From positions 1,860,001-1,924,000 of the forward strand of contig JAHNUO010000010.1 of NCBI GenBank assembly GCA_019787685.1: a stretch of DNA of 64,000 nt, written 5' to 3'. The translations under genes and the position numbers were made by a program. Below are positions 36,330 through 49,500 of this stretch, in pieces. Every line of letters begins with the position of its first letter. The stretch's first letter is position 1. The notes under the pieces are model-generated. The model saw only the letters and a program-made list of their open reading frames with translations. It did no database searches and was not told the origin of the DNA. This DNA is from Chiua virens (taxonomy: Eukaryota > Basidiomycota > Agaricomycetes > Boletales > Boletaceae).

Positions 36330-39300
36330 CTATGACGAGGAGGTGTACGACTGGTTGCAGTTCGCATACGAGATACTGGAAGACCCGCTACGCATATAGC
36401 AAATCTTAGAGGGGATACACTCGCCAGTGCAGTTCAAACCGGCAACGGAGCTTTTCGACTGGTAGGTATTATATATCTGGAAAGAATTGATACCATGTCA
36501 ACGGAGACGCAATCGACTTCTTCCTATCTGGACGACGTACCTGTACCAACGACGGGTTGTACTCCATTTCTGTGCGCCGAGTTCATCAACGCGTGCTCGG
36601 ACGAGGGGAAGGAGAGAAACTCACGCTCGGTGACGAGATGCCACCAGGTCGCATTCAGCGGGTCGTTGGCACCCCAAGTAATGTTTTGGCCATAGGCTTC
36701 ACGGGTGCTGTACTCAAGGAAGTACGTAGGACCCACCGCTGTCTGGTTGTCTAACGCTGGAAACTCGTTCACATCACTGACCCAACTGTATCGTCACGTG
36801 AGTACATCTCAAAGTTGTACTATTCGGAGGTAGGACACGCACGTGTATGCATCAAGAATGTCGAAGGTCTTGATAGACTATTTAGGCATTACACCACGAG
36901 AAAGGTAGGCCACGTACCGCAGAGTCAACCTCGTACATGCGGAAACCCGAGTTGAGGTTCACCAAAGGCGTAAGGGATGGCATGATCTAGCTTCGTCGTC
37001 AGGTACCATTGCTAGATTCGACATAACTTCACGTACCCACGACACCGCCTGCGCTGTCTCGACGCTAACGTTGGTGGCGTTGTTTGCGTAGAATATCTTT
37101 GTGGAGTGGAAGCTAGTGTCAAACAATGCAAAGCGTAGCAAAGAGTCACGTACTGTAAGTTGGTCCTCGTGTGTGTGGCCGAAAAGGATGTCTTTGTTCA
37201 GGAAAGTCAGCGTTCAACTCCTTCCTGTTCAGATTCGACACTTACTTGCGATAACATGTGGTGAGTAACGATCGACGCTTTTCATCCATCAGCACTTTCG
37301 TTATTTTAAACGAGAAGTCAAACGCACATTTGGTAGACTGCAAGGATTGTCAAGAAAGCGGAGCGAAATGAGCGAAATATATGACTCACACAGGTTCGTG
37401 GGGTTGAACTGAGCTTCTGTGATTCCCCATCCACTCAAAACATGACCAACGATCCAGACTAGATTGTCCTCATTCGCAACCAAAGTCGACGACCAAGGGG
37501 CAGGAGACTCACCTCGGTCACCTGCATCCTCTGCGTCCTGAAGCTCATCAGTAAGGAAGCGGAGGATTCCGAACGGATCAGGATTAGTAGCGTTGATATA
37601 GCTGAAATAGTTTAGCCTGTCAAGATCATCCACGGTCACCAAATTGCTTCAAATTTTGCAAACTCGAGACGCACGTGTACCCTAGATACGGTTCTCATGT
37701 CGGCGATTGACGGGACATATGCAGATAAGGAAATTAGACATACACATATCAGTGTCGAGGGAAATGATGCGCAGCCCATCAGGACGCTTAACAGCATAGG
37801 CAGCATAGTGGGTTCGTGCATATTCGACAGAAGCTTCCGGCAGCCAGTTTTCGTAGTACCACATGGTGGAGACGTGATCATACAACCTAGATTACATGAG
37901 CGAAAATCAGACTTCCTGACTACAAGAGAATGCGCACCAATTGAACTGGTTTCCAAGAACGAAACCGCCAAGGTAATAAGGGATCATTTGGAATTGCATC
38001 TGTCAAAGGAGCAGCTTGATAAAGAAGTAGACGACGAATGAATCTTAATCACATATGTGTCGTGGTTGCCAAGCGCTGCGTACACAGGTGCAGGACCAAG
38101 GTACTCCTTGAGAAGATTGTAGATGAGAATCTAGGTATCTCTGTAAGAATTTGATCGAGGTTCCGAGCTCTGTCAGAATTTACCTCACAATATTCAACGT
38201 ATGCTCTGCAGTAGCGTGATCAGAAATCCGACACGTCAATTGATGGAGAGACGTGCCTGGAATATTGGTTGTCGGGATCGTGCGACGTCAGATCTCCAGT
38301 AAACAAGGAAAAGTTGAACCCAGTCCCCAAGGTTTCGGTCACTTCGGGGATGGCTTGCATGGCAGCGAGCAAAAGTGAAATCGGCGTGTCACTACCATCA
38401 ATCATCAACCATGACCAAGAAAAAGAGAGCTGAACATGAAACGCACCAGTAGTAAGCTCCATAGCGTGGCGCGGGGAGGAGGATCTGGTCCGGGGATGCC
38501 GTATTGTAGGTATTCTCGCGGCAGCACATGTACTGACTGCAGTTGGCCTCGTATCCAATGGCATAACCTAGAATGCAACCTAATCTATATACGAAACGCC
38601 GAAGTAGGTGTCAAAACGTACGAGGATCAATGTGAATGTCGGATACATGGAGAACCTTCAAGCGCTCTCCACTCGGTTGCTTTGGAGGAGGCAGGGGGTT
38701 CGGTTTTGGTTTCGTGAACCAATCCGTCAAGTTGAGCGGGACTGTCAAGGGCATTGGGCACAAACTCAGCTGCGATGCACATATAAGCTGGGGCGGGATG
38801 AGGTTATTAATCTTAGTGTTACCGATAAGGAATTGGACTGCTGGAGAAGTACCTACCTGGCCATCGTAGCCACCCACGTCAGCAAGAGAAATGACCTGCG
38901 AGAAGACGGAACCGAGAGCAAGCCGACTAAGTTCGTCGTAGCAAGACGTCGGGTAGTCGAAGTACTCGCAAACTGCTTCAGCGAGAAGAGGTCCCTGTTC
39001 TGGGGCGGCCAGTACGAGCATTTTCCCAATTGCCAGGGACGCCTGGCATTGTGCACAAGTGTCGCCAGCAAGTGCTGGGTTATTAGCAATGGACTTGATT
39101 TGCGAAAACGCGGACTGGAGAAGCTGTGATGGTTCCTGTCTCAATGGCAGCGGATGAGGATCTACGGTGTCGTTCTACCACTCTAGTCAGTCAACCATGT
39201 GGGACCGAAGTGACAAGCATCAATCCACCTTGGGGAAGTTAGCAGGATTTGTTAGATTGGCAGGAAAGATTGTGTTCTGTGGCGTTTATATCAGATTAGT

Positions 39301-39516
39301 CACTCATAGTGATGGCTACTTGGAACATACCGTGACTGGGTCTGAGATCACGGGCTGTGGTTGCGCTGATGTGGCCGTTGGATCATTCCAATATGACGCA
39401 TACACCGAAGTAGGGAATTCTCCAGGGGCAGTGAATGCAGAAAGTATATCATCTGCACTCACGCCTATCACACTTCCTAACACAAGAAACGCCAAGGATA
39501 CCGGAAATGCCCACAT
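36330..39516 (-). CDS. secreted acid-sphingomyelinase-like phosphodiesterase
   Basis: Calcineurin-like metallophosphoesterase with an N-terminal saposin-B type region, as in acid sphingomyelinases that hydrolyse sphingomyelin or related phosphodiesters outside the cell or in the vacuole. Start ATG 39516: Met, then about 20 hydrophobic residues ending VSA (signal peptide). A Cys-rich segment follows (CAQC...CEYF...SCYDEL and CASQLSLC, 39.08-38.75 kb). Metal-site motifs in order: DIHIDP (38.65 kb), FTGDLTSHD (38.29 kb), GNHD (38.07 kb), GHV (37.44 kb), GHTHED (37.18 kb). The C-terminal Cys-rich end stops at TAG 36332-36330. More than ten short introns, one (38206-38256) with a GC donor. No break in frame is needed in the segments checked. 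Substrate is inferred. Confidence 0.85.
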
Positions 39517-39917
39517 GGTGGTGGTGATGGCTGGAATGCACAAGGGATACGCCAAGAAGCCGTCTCTTTATGAGGAATCATGTATAGGCTGTATAGAGCC
39601 GAGGTGAAAAACACGAGGAGAGGCTCCCGCGCGTGCGGGGCGTGTAACTTTGTTTATGCACGTTCGCCGCTAAATCGGTATGAGGTCTGATGATGAGTCG
39701 CGTACCACGAGGAAGCTATGTTGTAATCCCGAGTACTAATCATAGCTCAGATGAAGAAACGGATTGAAGCTTCGCGTTTGGCAACACACCTTTCGACCAG
39801 GGTATCCTTGTGCACTTGGCAAAGGATAAATTTAAAGACACGTGTATTTTTTGAGTTGTTCTAGATGTGTTTGACGGTTATAATGCCATCACGCATCAAT
39901 GCATCATGGCCAACACA

Positions 39918-40588
39918 CACCACAGATTTTTTGTGATTTAAGATAGGTTCATACTATGATCGAAATGTGAATCCTGTACTTCGAATACAACTTGTCATTC
40001 AGAACGTGCTTGAATTTTATGTCTGAACGTATCACTAAATTTTGGCCTAAACTTTGCATATCCATGTACGTATCAACTCGGTCAATATGTAGTGTAATAT
40101 TTGAAATTTACTATTGGTCAGAATGTAACTGTAAATGCCAAATTTGGGCTTGTCATATAAACCCTAATAATACTTTAAGTCTTGGTGTGGTCTGTGTGGC
40201 AGACAAAATATGAAGTACAGTCATTAACCACCATTTGAATGCAACATCATTGCTTGAGCCAAAACCAAGAGAACTGAATGATTGCAAATACTTCATATTT
40301 TGTCCACCACACAAGCCACAGCAAGACTTGAAGTATTATTAGGGTTTATATGACAAGCCCAAATTTGGCATTTACAGTTACATTCTGACCAATAGTAAAT
40401 TTCAAATATTACACTACATATTGACCGAGTTGATACGTACATGGATATGCAAAGTTTAGGCCAAAATTTAGTGATACGTTCAGACATAAAATTCAAACAT
40501 GTTCTGAATGACAGGTTGTATTTGAACTACAGGATTCACATTTCGACCATAGTATGAACCTATCTTAAATCACAAAAAATCTGTGGTG
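39918..40588. mobile_element. foldback (snap-back) element with 300-bp inverted arms
   Basis: The left arm 39918-40217 and right arm 40289-40588 are reverse complements with few differences. The spacer is 71 bp. The short ORFs in the arms mirror each other and are by-products of the symmetry. CATGG lies just outside each end in the same orientation and may be a target-site duplication, but with a few extra bases between it and the arm on the left. No transposase is encoded, so it is a non-autonomous element. Confidence 0.75.
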
Positions 40589-41265
40589 ACATGGCGAACT
40601 CCCATAAGTGTCAACTAGAATCATTTTTATCGACCAGCTCCCGGAAGGTTCTGCCAGATGGGGACAATTAAACCGATTGCTACAAATGGTACCTGTAGCG
40701 TCAGAAGAACTCCAAGAATGACGCTCCAAGCTTCAAGTTATGTAGACCATCGTTGTCGGCTTCAAGGAAGGATGACCGTCGGATGACCGTATGTCAAACA
40801 AGTATATACAAACTTATATAACCTTCAACAACTCTTCTTCAGGACAAGTAATGTCGAGGAACTGAAATAAGCCAACGTGCTGCTCATATAGTCACAACTA
40901 AAAGCTACTACACTTGGTTCAAAGGATGCAAGGATTTGACAATTCGCAATCCCTAGTGGAATTCTGCGACACTCAAACTACGCATATCCTCTTTTCTGCG
41001 CATGTTTCGGATACCCCACTGCCTGACCAGCTCCAGATCCACTTGCGCGCGTACTGGAACGCGCTTGGTGAGATGCTAAAAGAGTCATGGAGTGGAGTGC
41101 ATGCTGGGAGAATTATCACGAATACCTTCTTCTAAGGAGAGCAAGTGGATCGGGGGCCACGTTGGTTGACTGTACGGGGTTCTACTCGAACTCGAAAGAC
41201 GAGGCGGTGGGAGTAAACTGATGCATGTTCGATACAGCATTAAAGAACTAACGATGTCGACATAC
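40589..41265. other. intergenic, one weak ORF
   Basis: A plus-strand ORF at 40914-41135 (about 70 codons, with DQLQIHLRAYWNALGEML) looks protein-like but has no recognised family. Its first codon TTG is not a normal start. It may be a remnant. Otherwise nothing is seen. Confidence 0.25.
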
Positions 41266-44005
41266 TCACCCTTCAGAGAGGGAATGGTTCAGCCTTGGAG
41301 CGTAATTATGGGCTGAGGTGTCACTGTGGCTGGATGGAATAGACGTAGCCTTCCTTTCTTGATTAGAATTGTCGGGGGTCTCAATGTTCTCCCTTGAGCC
41401 CTCCACGGCACTTGGGTTTTGGGGAAATGATGGAGACTCGCTCTCGAGTGAATTTGAATCAATCTTCCACGATCTTAACACATCACGGAGAGGAGGTGAC
41501 CATGGGCAATGCCTCAAGAAAGATCGGATAGCGTCGATTATACCGATCGTATCAGGCCGCCGCTGTATCGGCAACCAGCAACTTTGGATCAGATCCCAGT
41601 GCAAGTCAGCTATCGGCCGAGACTCTGGTCGGCCGGGTGTGCGGCCCTCGAACAAGCGTAAAACGACAGCTGCGTCTTCTCGGACTTCTGACCAGGGTTG
41701 TTTTCCGGACAATACCTTCGAATAACTCAGTAACAATACGGTTTCCTGCGCGACATACTTGCCTGGAGGGCGACACAACCAAAAGAGTAGACATCACTCT
41801 TGGTCGTCCTGCTAGACGTCTGATCGGCGTCAATTTGTTCTGGTGCAGTCCAGCGCAAGGCTCCCGCTCGTCGGGTGGACCTCTGGAGATGCTCCAATGC
41901 TTCCGGGATTTTTCCGACTAAGGAAGCGTATCCAAAGTCGGTCAACCGCGCAGTATAATCTGTATCAAGGAGTACGTTGTTCTGCTAGCAATGAGACAAG
42001 GAAGTTACTAAATGCTCCATGCGACGCACAGGGGTTAAGTCACCATGGACTATCGGAAAGCCATGACCATGCACTATTTTGCGTCATCTTTTGAACGCTT
42101 AGCGACATACATATACCGACTTACAGTGCTGTAGCCCATTTGCAATATCATATAGCTATGGCGCTGAATCAGAAAACACGGAAGAGATAAACACTCGGGG
42201 GACGTACAATGTTGAGTCGGTGATCCAAACGCAGTATATTCTCATATTTCGTTAAGAAATGCTGAAGAGAACCGTGGGGCATCCACAATGAAACCAATGA
42301 CATTGTACCACGCCTCCCGAACCCGTACGCAATACCCAGGAACGGAACAATATTGTTATGGTTGAGTCTCCTCCAAATAGCGAGCTCTCGACGGAGCATC
42401 TATCGAGCAATCTGAATCAGATTCATCAGGTGCAGATAAGGAATGGTACCTTTGAATTGGAAGTATCGCTCGCACTTCCATCCGTCCCGAAGTTAAATCG
42501 AAATGCCTTCAGTGCAACCTGGGAAGATATCAGTATCTGGAAAAAGGAAGTCTTCATCCGAGTCATGGTCGAACCTCCTTTTGCAAATCATCCGGATAAT
42601 GTAACCAACGTTTATAGACGTCACTATATCCTCCGCCATCAACATGATGATCATTGGACTTGACAATATATGGTGTAAGATCTGTCGGAGGTGGAGACCT
42701 AACCAAATTGATTCCAGCGAATGAATTAAGTCAGATGATGATAGGGTGCCGAAAGACATACCTGACATTGGATCTTCCAGATGATTGACCCGGCCGTTCT
42801 GCTTCTGGTAAAAGGTGTCGGTCAGGCAACAAAGGTGTGGCAAGAGTGGTCGTTGAAAACGCCTTAAAAAGCATCAGAAGGTGAATGGGAAGTCACAAAC
42901 TGCAGTCACTCACACGAGGGCCCTGTTCTGCGTGTGAAATAGGTGCAGTATAAAGATCGGATGGATGGATAAGATCAGCTTGTCTCCTATGCGACGAGTC
43001 GTATACATCGCGATTAGCATGGTACGCCTATGACAGCGGTCAAAGTGATGAGTACGAGTAATTGTGGGGCGTCTGTTGAGCACTTACCGAACTCCCAACT
43101 GAATCCTGGCCCTGCATCCGCCACAAGTATAGACATCCGTTCTCTCTTCCTGTCGATGCCACAAATTCGCCACAAAGGGAAAGAAAATCATCATTGGTGC
43201 TATTAAAGTGTTGCAGGTGTCTTCCAACGGGATGACCGGTGATCGCATCCCAGAAGCGAACGGAGTGATCCGAAGTTGCACTTGCGAGGACTACCCCACT
43301 TGGGGAAATAGAGAGGAAATGACCCGACCACGAAGAACGTTCGATTGCTTTGCCTGTGTCAGAATTCCAACAGCGAATCGTGTTGTCGTACGAGGCGGAG
43401 AAGATCCTGGTGCCATCGAGTGACCAAAGAATTCTCCAGATTGCTGCGCTATGGCCTTTCAGTGAACCAAGGATGGGCAAACCACCTTGAACACCATACA
43501 GTTGGATGCAATTTTCATTGATACCACAGGCAAGTTTGCTGCCGTCGGGAGAAAAACAGATGGACTGAACGATGGAGTTGATGGTCGTGACCCGCCTCCC
43601 TTCCAGCGTATAGATTCCCACGGTATTTCCTCCCAAGGCTACGAACCGACCATCTGGTGAGATGGCAAGTTTAGGCCATGGTTCCAGACGGATCCATTCG
43701 TTAACCAGTTGGTGTGTTTTGAGGTCCCAGACTTTGACATTTCCACCTTCACTGACGCTGATGATCTTTTTGCTATCCTGGGTCACAGCGAGACTGCTGA
43801 TCGCGTCCTTGTGTTCCATCGATCTTCCTTCTTGTACCCCGTCCTCCAGGTACCAGACTCTTATGGTTCGGTCGTAAGAGCCAGTTACAATTCGTTGTCC
43901 ATCGGGGAGACTTGCCAGCGCCGAGATTTTCTTGTTATGCGCCCGTATTATGCGATGCTGTTGGAGACCATCACTGGAAGACTTTTGAAATTTGTTGCCG
44001 GACAT
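41266..44005 (-). CDS. U4: diverged WD40 / kinase fusion without the finger module
   Basis: Fourth family member, about 753 aa, same exon scheme: 44005-43088, 43027-42914, 42862-42762, 42698-42575, 42518-42450, 42399-42208, 42155-42125, 42073-42030, 41981-41763, 41715-41266. All phases match. The WD40 exon starts at ATG 44005 (MSGNKFQ) and has clear blades (GSYDRTIRVW, VKVWD, IRCWN, VRFWD, LYLW). The linker is two short exons without Cys/His pairs. Kinase: loop GGGYSDVYK, VALK lysine, HGDLTP, NNVLLD, DFGY, APEQ, DVYSFGC, and a Ser-rich tail. The last intron (41716-41762) uses a GC donor, GCAAGT. A GTGAGT overlapping the stop at 41268-41266 leaves open a further 3' exon. Clearly older than the U1-U3 split. 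Confidence 0.82.
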
Positions 44006-44469
44006 GACGGTGTTAGGGTGGTGAGTTGCTGTTATCAGTTCGAGGAGTGGTATGTTGTGAGAAGACTGAAAGCAGGAGGACACTGAACACGGAAGTTTCC
44101 AGCGAAGGGCCTAGACGCAACGGCAGGGATAAAAGCGCTCGGTCATGGGAATGTGGGCGCCTGCGACATGCCAGTTAGCACTCATCTTCGTTGTTTCCTT
44201 GTCCTTTCGAGCCATTTGATTCTCTCTCAACACAGTTCTGCGGAACACCGAACCGTTGAGTCACGACAGGCCGCTGTCACAGGCCCAGGATCTCGAAGGG
44301 CCGAGGTTCACTTCCGAGTTGAGAAGTATTCAATATATCTTTTAAGTCTCTGCCCTGTCCTCGGACGAACTGGAATCGATCCAGGTCTCCTCGGCCTACC
44401 CAATTGGTACACCAGATCGGCTTTGCACAAGGGTACAGCATCGGATACTCGTTCGAGCTCTGGAGGCCC

Positions 44470-44709
44470 GGCGCCCCAGTGTCAACACGTCTTCCATCGC
44501 TAAAATACACGAGCCCCGATAATGTTGTCGTGCGCCGAGAACAATAGATTTGGCACTGAACCAGGGTTGCCCAAATGACAAAGGGTGATATTGGACATGA
44601 GCATGCTCTGGGGGTTGGTCGGTCTATTCGTCCGAGGTGCGTGGTGAAAAAACTGGTGGAAGGAATGGATGAGCAGCATCTTGATAAGTGCATGCAGCTC
44701 ATGATACAT
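44470..44709 (-). pseudogene. orphan 5' relic of the WD40-kinase family
   Basis: The minus strand reads HSFHQFFHHAPRTNRPTNPQ and then FSDGRR, matching in order the start of the U1-U3 WD40 exon (APRMNRSTIPQ and FGDGRR). Frame shifts follow and no WD40 body or kinase is present. Stretch 45.29-45.40 kb to the right weakly resembles the upstream flank of U1-U3, so a whole family copy probably once stood here. Confidence 0.55.
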
Positions 44710-44807
44710 GACCTACGGTCAACAAGGCAAACATCCGGCCACACCAGATGCGCTGGTAGCGGCCCTCTCAAGCGCCCATCTCGTCTCTGTTGCTTTGTCT
44801 CGTCCAC

Positions 44808-45758
44808 TTTACACAGCCCGTGGACTTCGCCGTCGCGTCAGTGACTAAATAACTTCGCTTGAACTTGATCGCTGGATTTAACTCATTGGGGTGCTCTGTC
44901 TAAAGTTGTATTCATCGCATCTTCAACCGACTCTGGGAGTCTCGTCTCATCATGCCAATTCTTGTCTCCTAACATACCACGGTCACCATACGCAGCGTCA
45001 CTATTTCCCCTCCCCTCGTGAACATCTCCTACGCATGTGGGTCGGATGAGCCTCAACTTACAGCACCGTTCAATCGCCCCGGTGTAGTCACTACCTAGGC
45101 GGCCACGCTCGGTGGTTTCAGTGAAATCGTCTCGACTCTAGAGATGCTGTCCTGGGATGCTTCCTGTAGCATGAGTCTCCTGGTTGGCTGCGAAGAAACC
45201 AACTTTGATTTCTAACTAGCAGGCCACTCAGCATCTCGTTTTGCTTCTTTGACGCGACGCGTGCTTTGTCTTTCAGATGAATATAAATACAATGGCTCGA
45301 TTATCGATACGGGCGTGATATGGACGCACGTAGGGAGGCTGCGATGTTGTGATATCCTGGATCCCTCATCTGTTTAAAGCGTCACGATGCCGCTATCCTC
45401 CGAGCTAGAGGCCTTGAGGGGTCATTGAAGGATGTCCATTCGTGCATGGTCCGAGCGCGCCCTTCCATGAATTGTAGTCCCCCACGCTTCTATCATTTCA
45501 CGTACGATCCTCCACAGGAAATGAGTACGGCAATGCATATGTATATGTCGACCGAACGCGTGTCGCAATGTCGATGTGTACAGCAGACAACTTCTAATCA
45601 TATCTGGTATCGCCTCGATATGCACAACACTAGCCAATGATCCGGCATAGGTGAACTCTCGGAGATAAATGACACTCCTACAAACCATCTTACATTATGA
45701 CAATTGACGACATAGGTAGTAGACCAAAACACGGCGCATTGAAAGACGTTTCCTTCAA
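44808..45758. other. intergenic, decayed family flank
   Basis: No gene is supportable. Short ORFs on both strands overlap each other and show no domain. Part resembles the upstream flank of the WD40-kinase units. Confidence 0.4.
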
Positions 45759-46504
45759 TCACGGCGAAGACTGTGCCGCAGCTGCTGCCCGCCTGCGGGC
45801 CCTTCTCCCCTTTCGCTTTGCGCTCCCATTCCGTCTATTTCCAAGATACGGATTGATAATCTCCCGCAACAACTCCTTCAGTAATCCTCCTGTGTACGCA
45901 CTTTCTTTCGGGAACATTTTCCCTTTATTTTTCCTGGTATACACTCTGAGCTCATCCAGCGTCGCAAACTTGTGCACTGGCTCTCCAGTCCGCATAGATT
46001 CGAGGAGATCGACGATGTTGACGTTAGCATCCCAAACGAGCTTCACTCGAGCAAAATTGCATGGCGTCAGCCCAACTGCTACACCTGATGGAAAAGGACT
46101 CACTCTTGTACAATCGTCGATGGTATCAGGGACAGGCGTGATGTCAATGACTCCACACAAGTTTTGCCACGCCCCCAGGTCGCTGTCCGTCCCGAAGAGG
46201 AAATTGAACTGTTGAACGAGCGCGTCGTTGAAGTCTACACGGAGAGATGCAATTGTTGCCGAGTCCGAATTCCATCCGGCGGACTCCCTGCGGAGGCGTC
46301 CAAAGTTGTTGTGTGCAGTGCTGTTCTGGTTGTATCTAAAACCGAGGGTGGCGAACTGGGCAAAGAAACCTTCGAGTGGCGCCGTCATCGTCGGACTCGG
46401 TCTGAGCCCACCAGAGTGTCAGTTTTGTGTGATAAACGTGAGACGGTCGATAAGAGACCTCACATTGGACTTGGAGTCGATTCCCCGGCAAGACTCGACG
46501 ACAT
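45759..46504 (-). CDS. small uncharacterised agaricomycete-type protein
   Basis: Exons 46504-46464, 46401-46104 and 46040-45759 give about 206 aa. Intron 46041-46103 is 63 nt and stop-free, so it could be retained; splicing it joins DDCTR to LVWDANVN, as in related proteins I recall. The protein has a GFFAQF start, a central WQNLCGVI segment, a VNIVDLLESMRTGEP segment and a basic, Arg/Ala-rich tail. I know this as a recurrent protein type in Rhizoctonia-like fungi but not its function. No signal peptide or membrane helix. Confidence 0.6.
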
Positions 46505-49500
46505 GATGCAGGAGAGAAGTTGGGTGGTCTTTGAATCAAGGTGAGGTGGGTCCTATTTATGTCTCGTCTTGTTGTCGTGTTTTGAGTGGAAGGGCATTGG
46601 GCATTGGGCTTCTCAATCCTGTGCGATTATATTACATCATTGGACCATGCTAGTTCGCTATCGGTCGGTCACGATAAGCACATCATGTGCTTATTGTGAC
46701 GCTTTGTGTGTCCGCGTAGGTTTCTCTTCACACAACGAGGCAGGCAGAATAGCACCCAGAGCTGAAGTAGGCAGACCAAGACGTGACATGCGAGCTAAGA
46801 TTTGGGGTAGGTTGGATACTTGGGGCTGAATTTTCTTCCTTAGGCTTGATCGAGATCTGTGGGATTTTCCATGTTGTAACGCGGACATATCGCGGCGTCA
46901 ATCGTGCACTCAGCGATGACTGGCCGGTTGCAGTGTATCAGCTCAATGTGACTCCGAGAACATCAACATGCTACTCGCAACTTATTTTTGTGGTAGGTGA
47001 TTGATGTTAGCAACGATGTTGACGCTGATCACATAAACAAGTTGCCGGCAGTCAATCGGTTTCCAAGTGAAAGTGTTGCCGTGGCACCAAACCACGGAAG
47101 AAGTGGTGATCGACATACACCCAAAAAGCATGCATCCGAGCAGTGCAGCCCTGTCAGGTTAGTTTTCCCTTTTCCGTGGTTCATTTCCGGGCCGGGCCTA
47201 GCCTTACCTTTCACGATGACATTCAAGTTGGCTAATTCTTGTATCAACCACCAGGAAGCTGAATAACAGACAATTAATAGCTACTCGATCAATAGGCGAT
47301 ACCCAACCATTGTAGAAACACGTTGGTGTTCGACCATAATGACTCCTGGGAACGAATCGATGACGGCTACCCTTGGTAACCGAAGTGGAGCTTCCCAGCC
47401 AGGACGACTTGGACTCAAGGAAACTCAACTCGCTCACCCAAAGTTCTTTCCATCCTCGGTCTGATGGGTACGTCGCTGTGCGTAAGGGAGTGAGCACCAG
47501 GCTCACTTTCACCATAGCCTGCATTCGGGATCGCCAACAAAGTCTTCGTAGTCGTCGTTCACGACGGGTATCGACGTCGGATAACCCGAACTTATGTACA
47601 ACCCAAAATGATTTTGATGAGGAAATCCTGCGACAGACCCAAAAACATCTATCTAGCTATGTTGAAGTGAATAGATCGCTCCGGGAATTTATTCGAGGCC
47701 TACCCCACATTTCACTATGTGGAAGGTAAATTACTTATTCTCTGTCGAGTCATACCTACTCAGATCCTTTGTCTCTTTGCCCTTCATCTGCGTCATACCT
47801 CCCATTCTCCCATTCCTGAGTTCCTGAGCAACTCATCTATTAGTATAAAAACTATCCATACTTCATGTTCATAAGACCCGAGTCCTATTTCCCTACTTCC
47901 ACTCGAGTCCGAACGAACGAAGGCTCACAAAGCCATACGAACAACGCAAAACTAAAAATTCTGCCCTCATTGCGCTCTTCCTTCCCTCTCTCGTTTACAA
48001 TGCGCGCACACCGTTCATCCACAGCGACTCGAGGTTGGTGACTTGCATGCACGAGCTTAATTAAAGGGTATGCTGAGTGGCGAGACAGTAAAGCCAACAT
48101 ACCAAAAATGGAACACAAGGCTCGGATGGTGCATTTGAAGGCAAAATGGCAGGAAAAGGGCATAAAGCATTGGCAGGAGAGCCGTAGTGCCTGTGACGAG
48201 GTTGGGATCGGGGGTGGAGGAACATTTGTACGTGAGCTTCAGCATGGGACTGGTCCTCACACTGACCGTCAGCTTTTCTTTCAGATGCAGAGCTCGCATC
48301 AGATATGACGCCCGCAAAAAGCGTCACTGGGTGAGGCTGACACAACTGCACCGACAAAGCGCCTTTGTAGTTCCAAATAAGAAGGCCGAGGAGGAGAACG
48401 CGCCAATTTTCCGGCAGTTTGGCCCAGGCAAATTGACAAAGAATATCCCTGCCGGTTCTGGTAGGCGCCGCATACACACTGGTTGTCGAGGCGGCGGCAC
48501 GTCCGAGTCCAGGGCTAGCACTGGCACTGCTTCACGAGTGGACGGACTTGAATGGAGCAAGCAAGGGCGCCTGCGAATGGCCATCGCAGAGGCGAGTGGA
48601 AGAGAGTCAACCCACAGCACGTACAACGTTCCGGTGGAGGCGGATCTAATTGCCGACGCCGACGCCGGGTAACCAAGCAGTTTCCGCAATCAAACGCGGC
48701 AAAAACGGGAAGGCGAAATAAGAGGAGGTAGTGGACAATCACTTGTGAAGCACAATATCTGCGACACAACAGGGACAAAATTCTGCCTATCATTCTAAAC
48801 GAGATATACTCAACTGGATCGTGCCAACCGATAAGCCTATGCAATTATGGAATCGTGCATTAACCTTGATCAAACTTGGTTGGGTTTGCAAGTTCGTTGC
48901 ACATGTTTGCCTTCTTCGCAGCAGCGGCCAGGTTTGTGCAGGAAAAAGGTCTTTTCCTGTAGAAATTTAGCCGATGCACAAATTGAAATTCCTGGTGCTA
49001 CAAACTTAGTCGCTGCACAAACTGAAATGTCTCAGATGCGGACTGAAGAATGACCACCCGCAAGTCCCTCGAACGGGGCAGTCTCTCTCGTCTTATGTCT
49101 AATCCAGCTTCCCCTTGAACCACCTTGTTCTTCTGACTTGAAGAGCAATCTCCAAGTTTATAAGCCATGGCACGGCTCCTGTATGGAGGGAAGCGAGGTA
49201 GACCAGAAAATATTAGCAGATTCCGAGGGCGATCTCAGCATCCAAGACATTGGGAATGTAAGATGCCACTTGCGAACGTTACTGTACTTCAACCAATAGT
49301 ACAGTAAGATCATTGTCTTACTCGAAGAGGAAATCGCTTTTCATCTTTGACGCAGTGATGCGTTTAGATGGGAGATTATGTAAGTCAGTTCACAGCTTCA
49401 CATGCAAGACTTCGGCCGGATGATTCATTCCAATGATGTGGTCGAAACTCACTTGTCGAGGATGCATCGATGAAAGCGATTTGCCCCCTTTCTCATCCAG

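Noticed and set aside
39992..40496. Two 67-73 codon ORFs with nearly the same protein on opposite strands
   Set aside because: They are mirror images produced by the foldback arms and have no partner domain or splice context.
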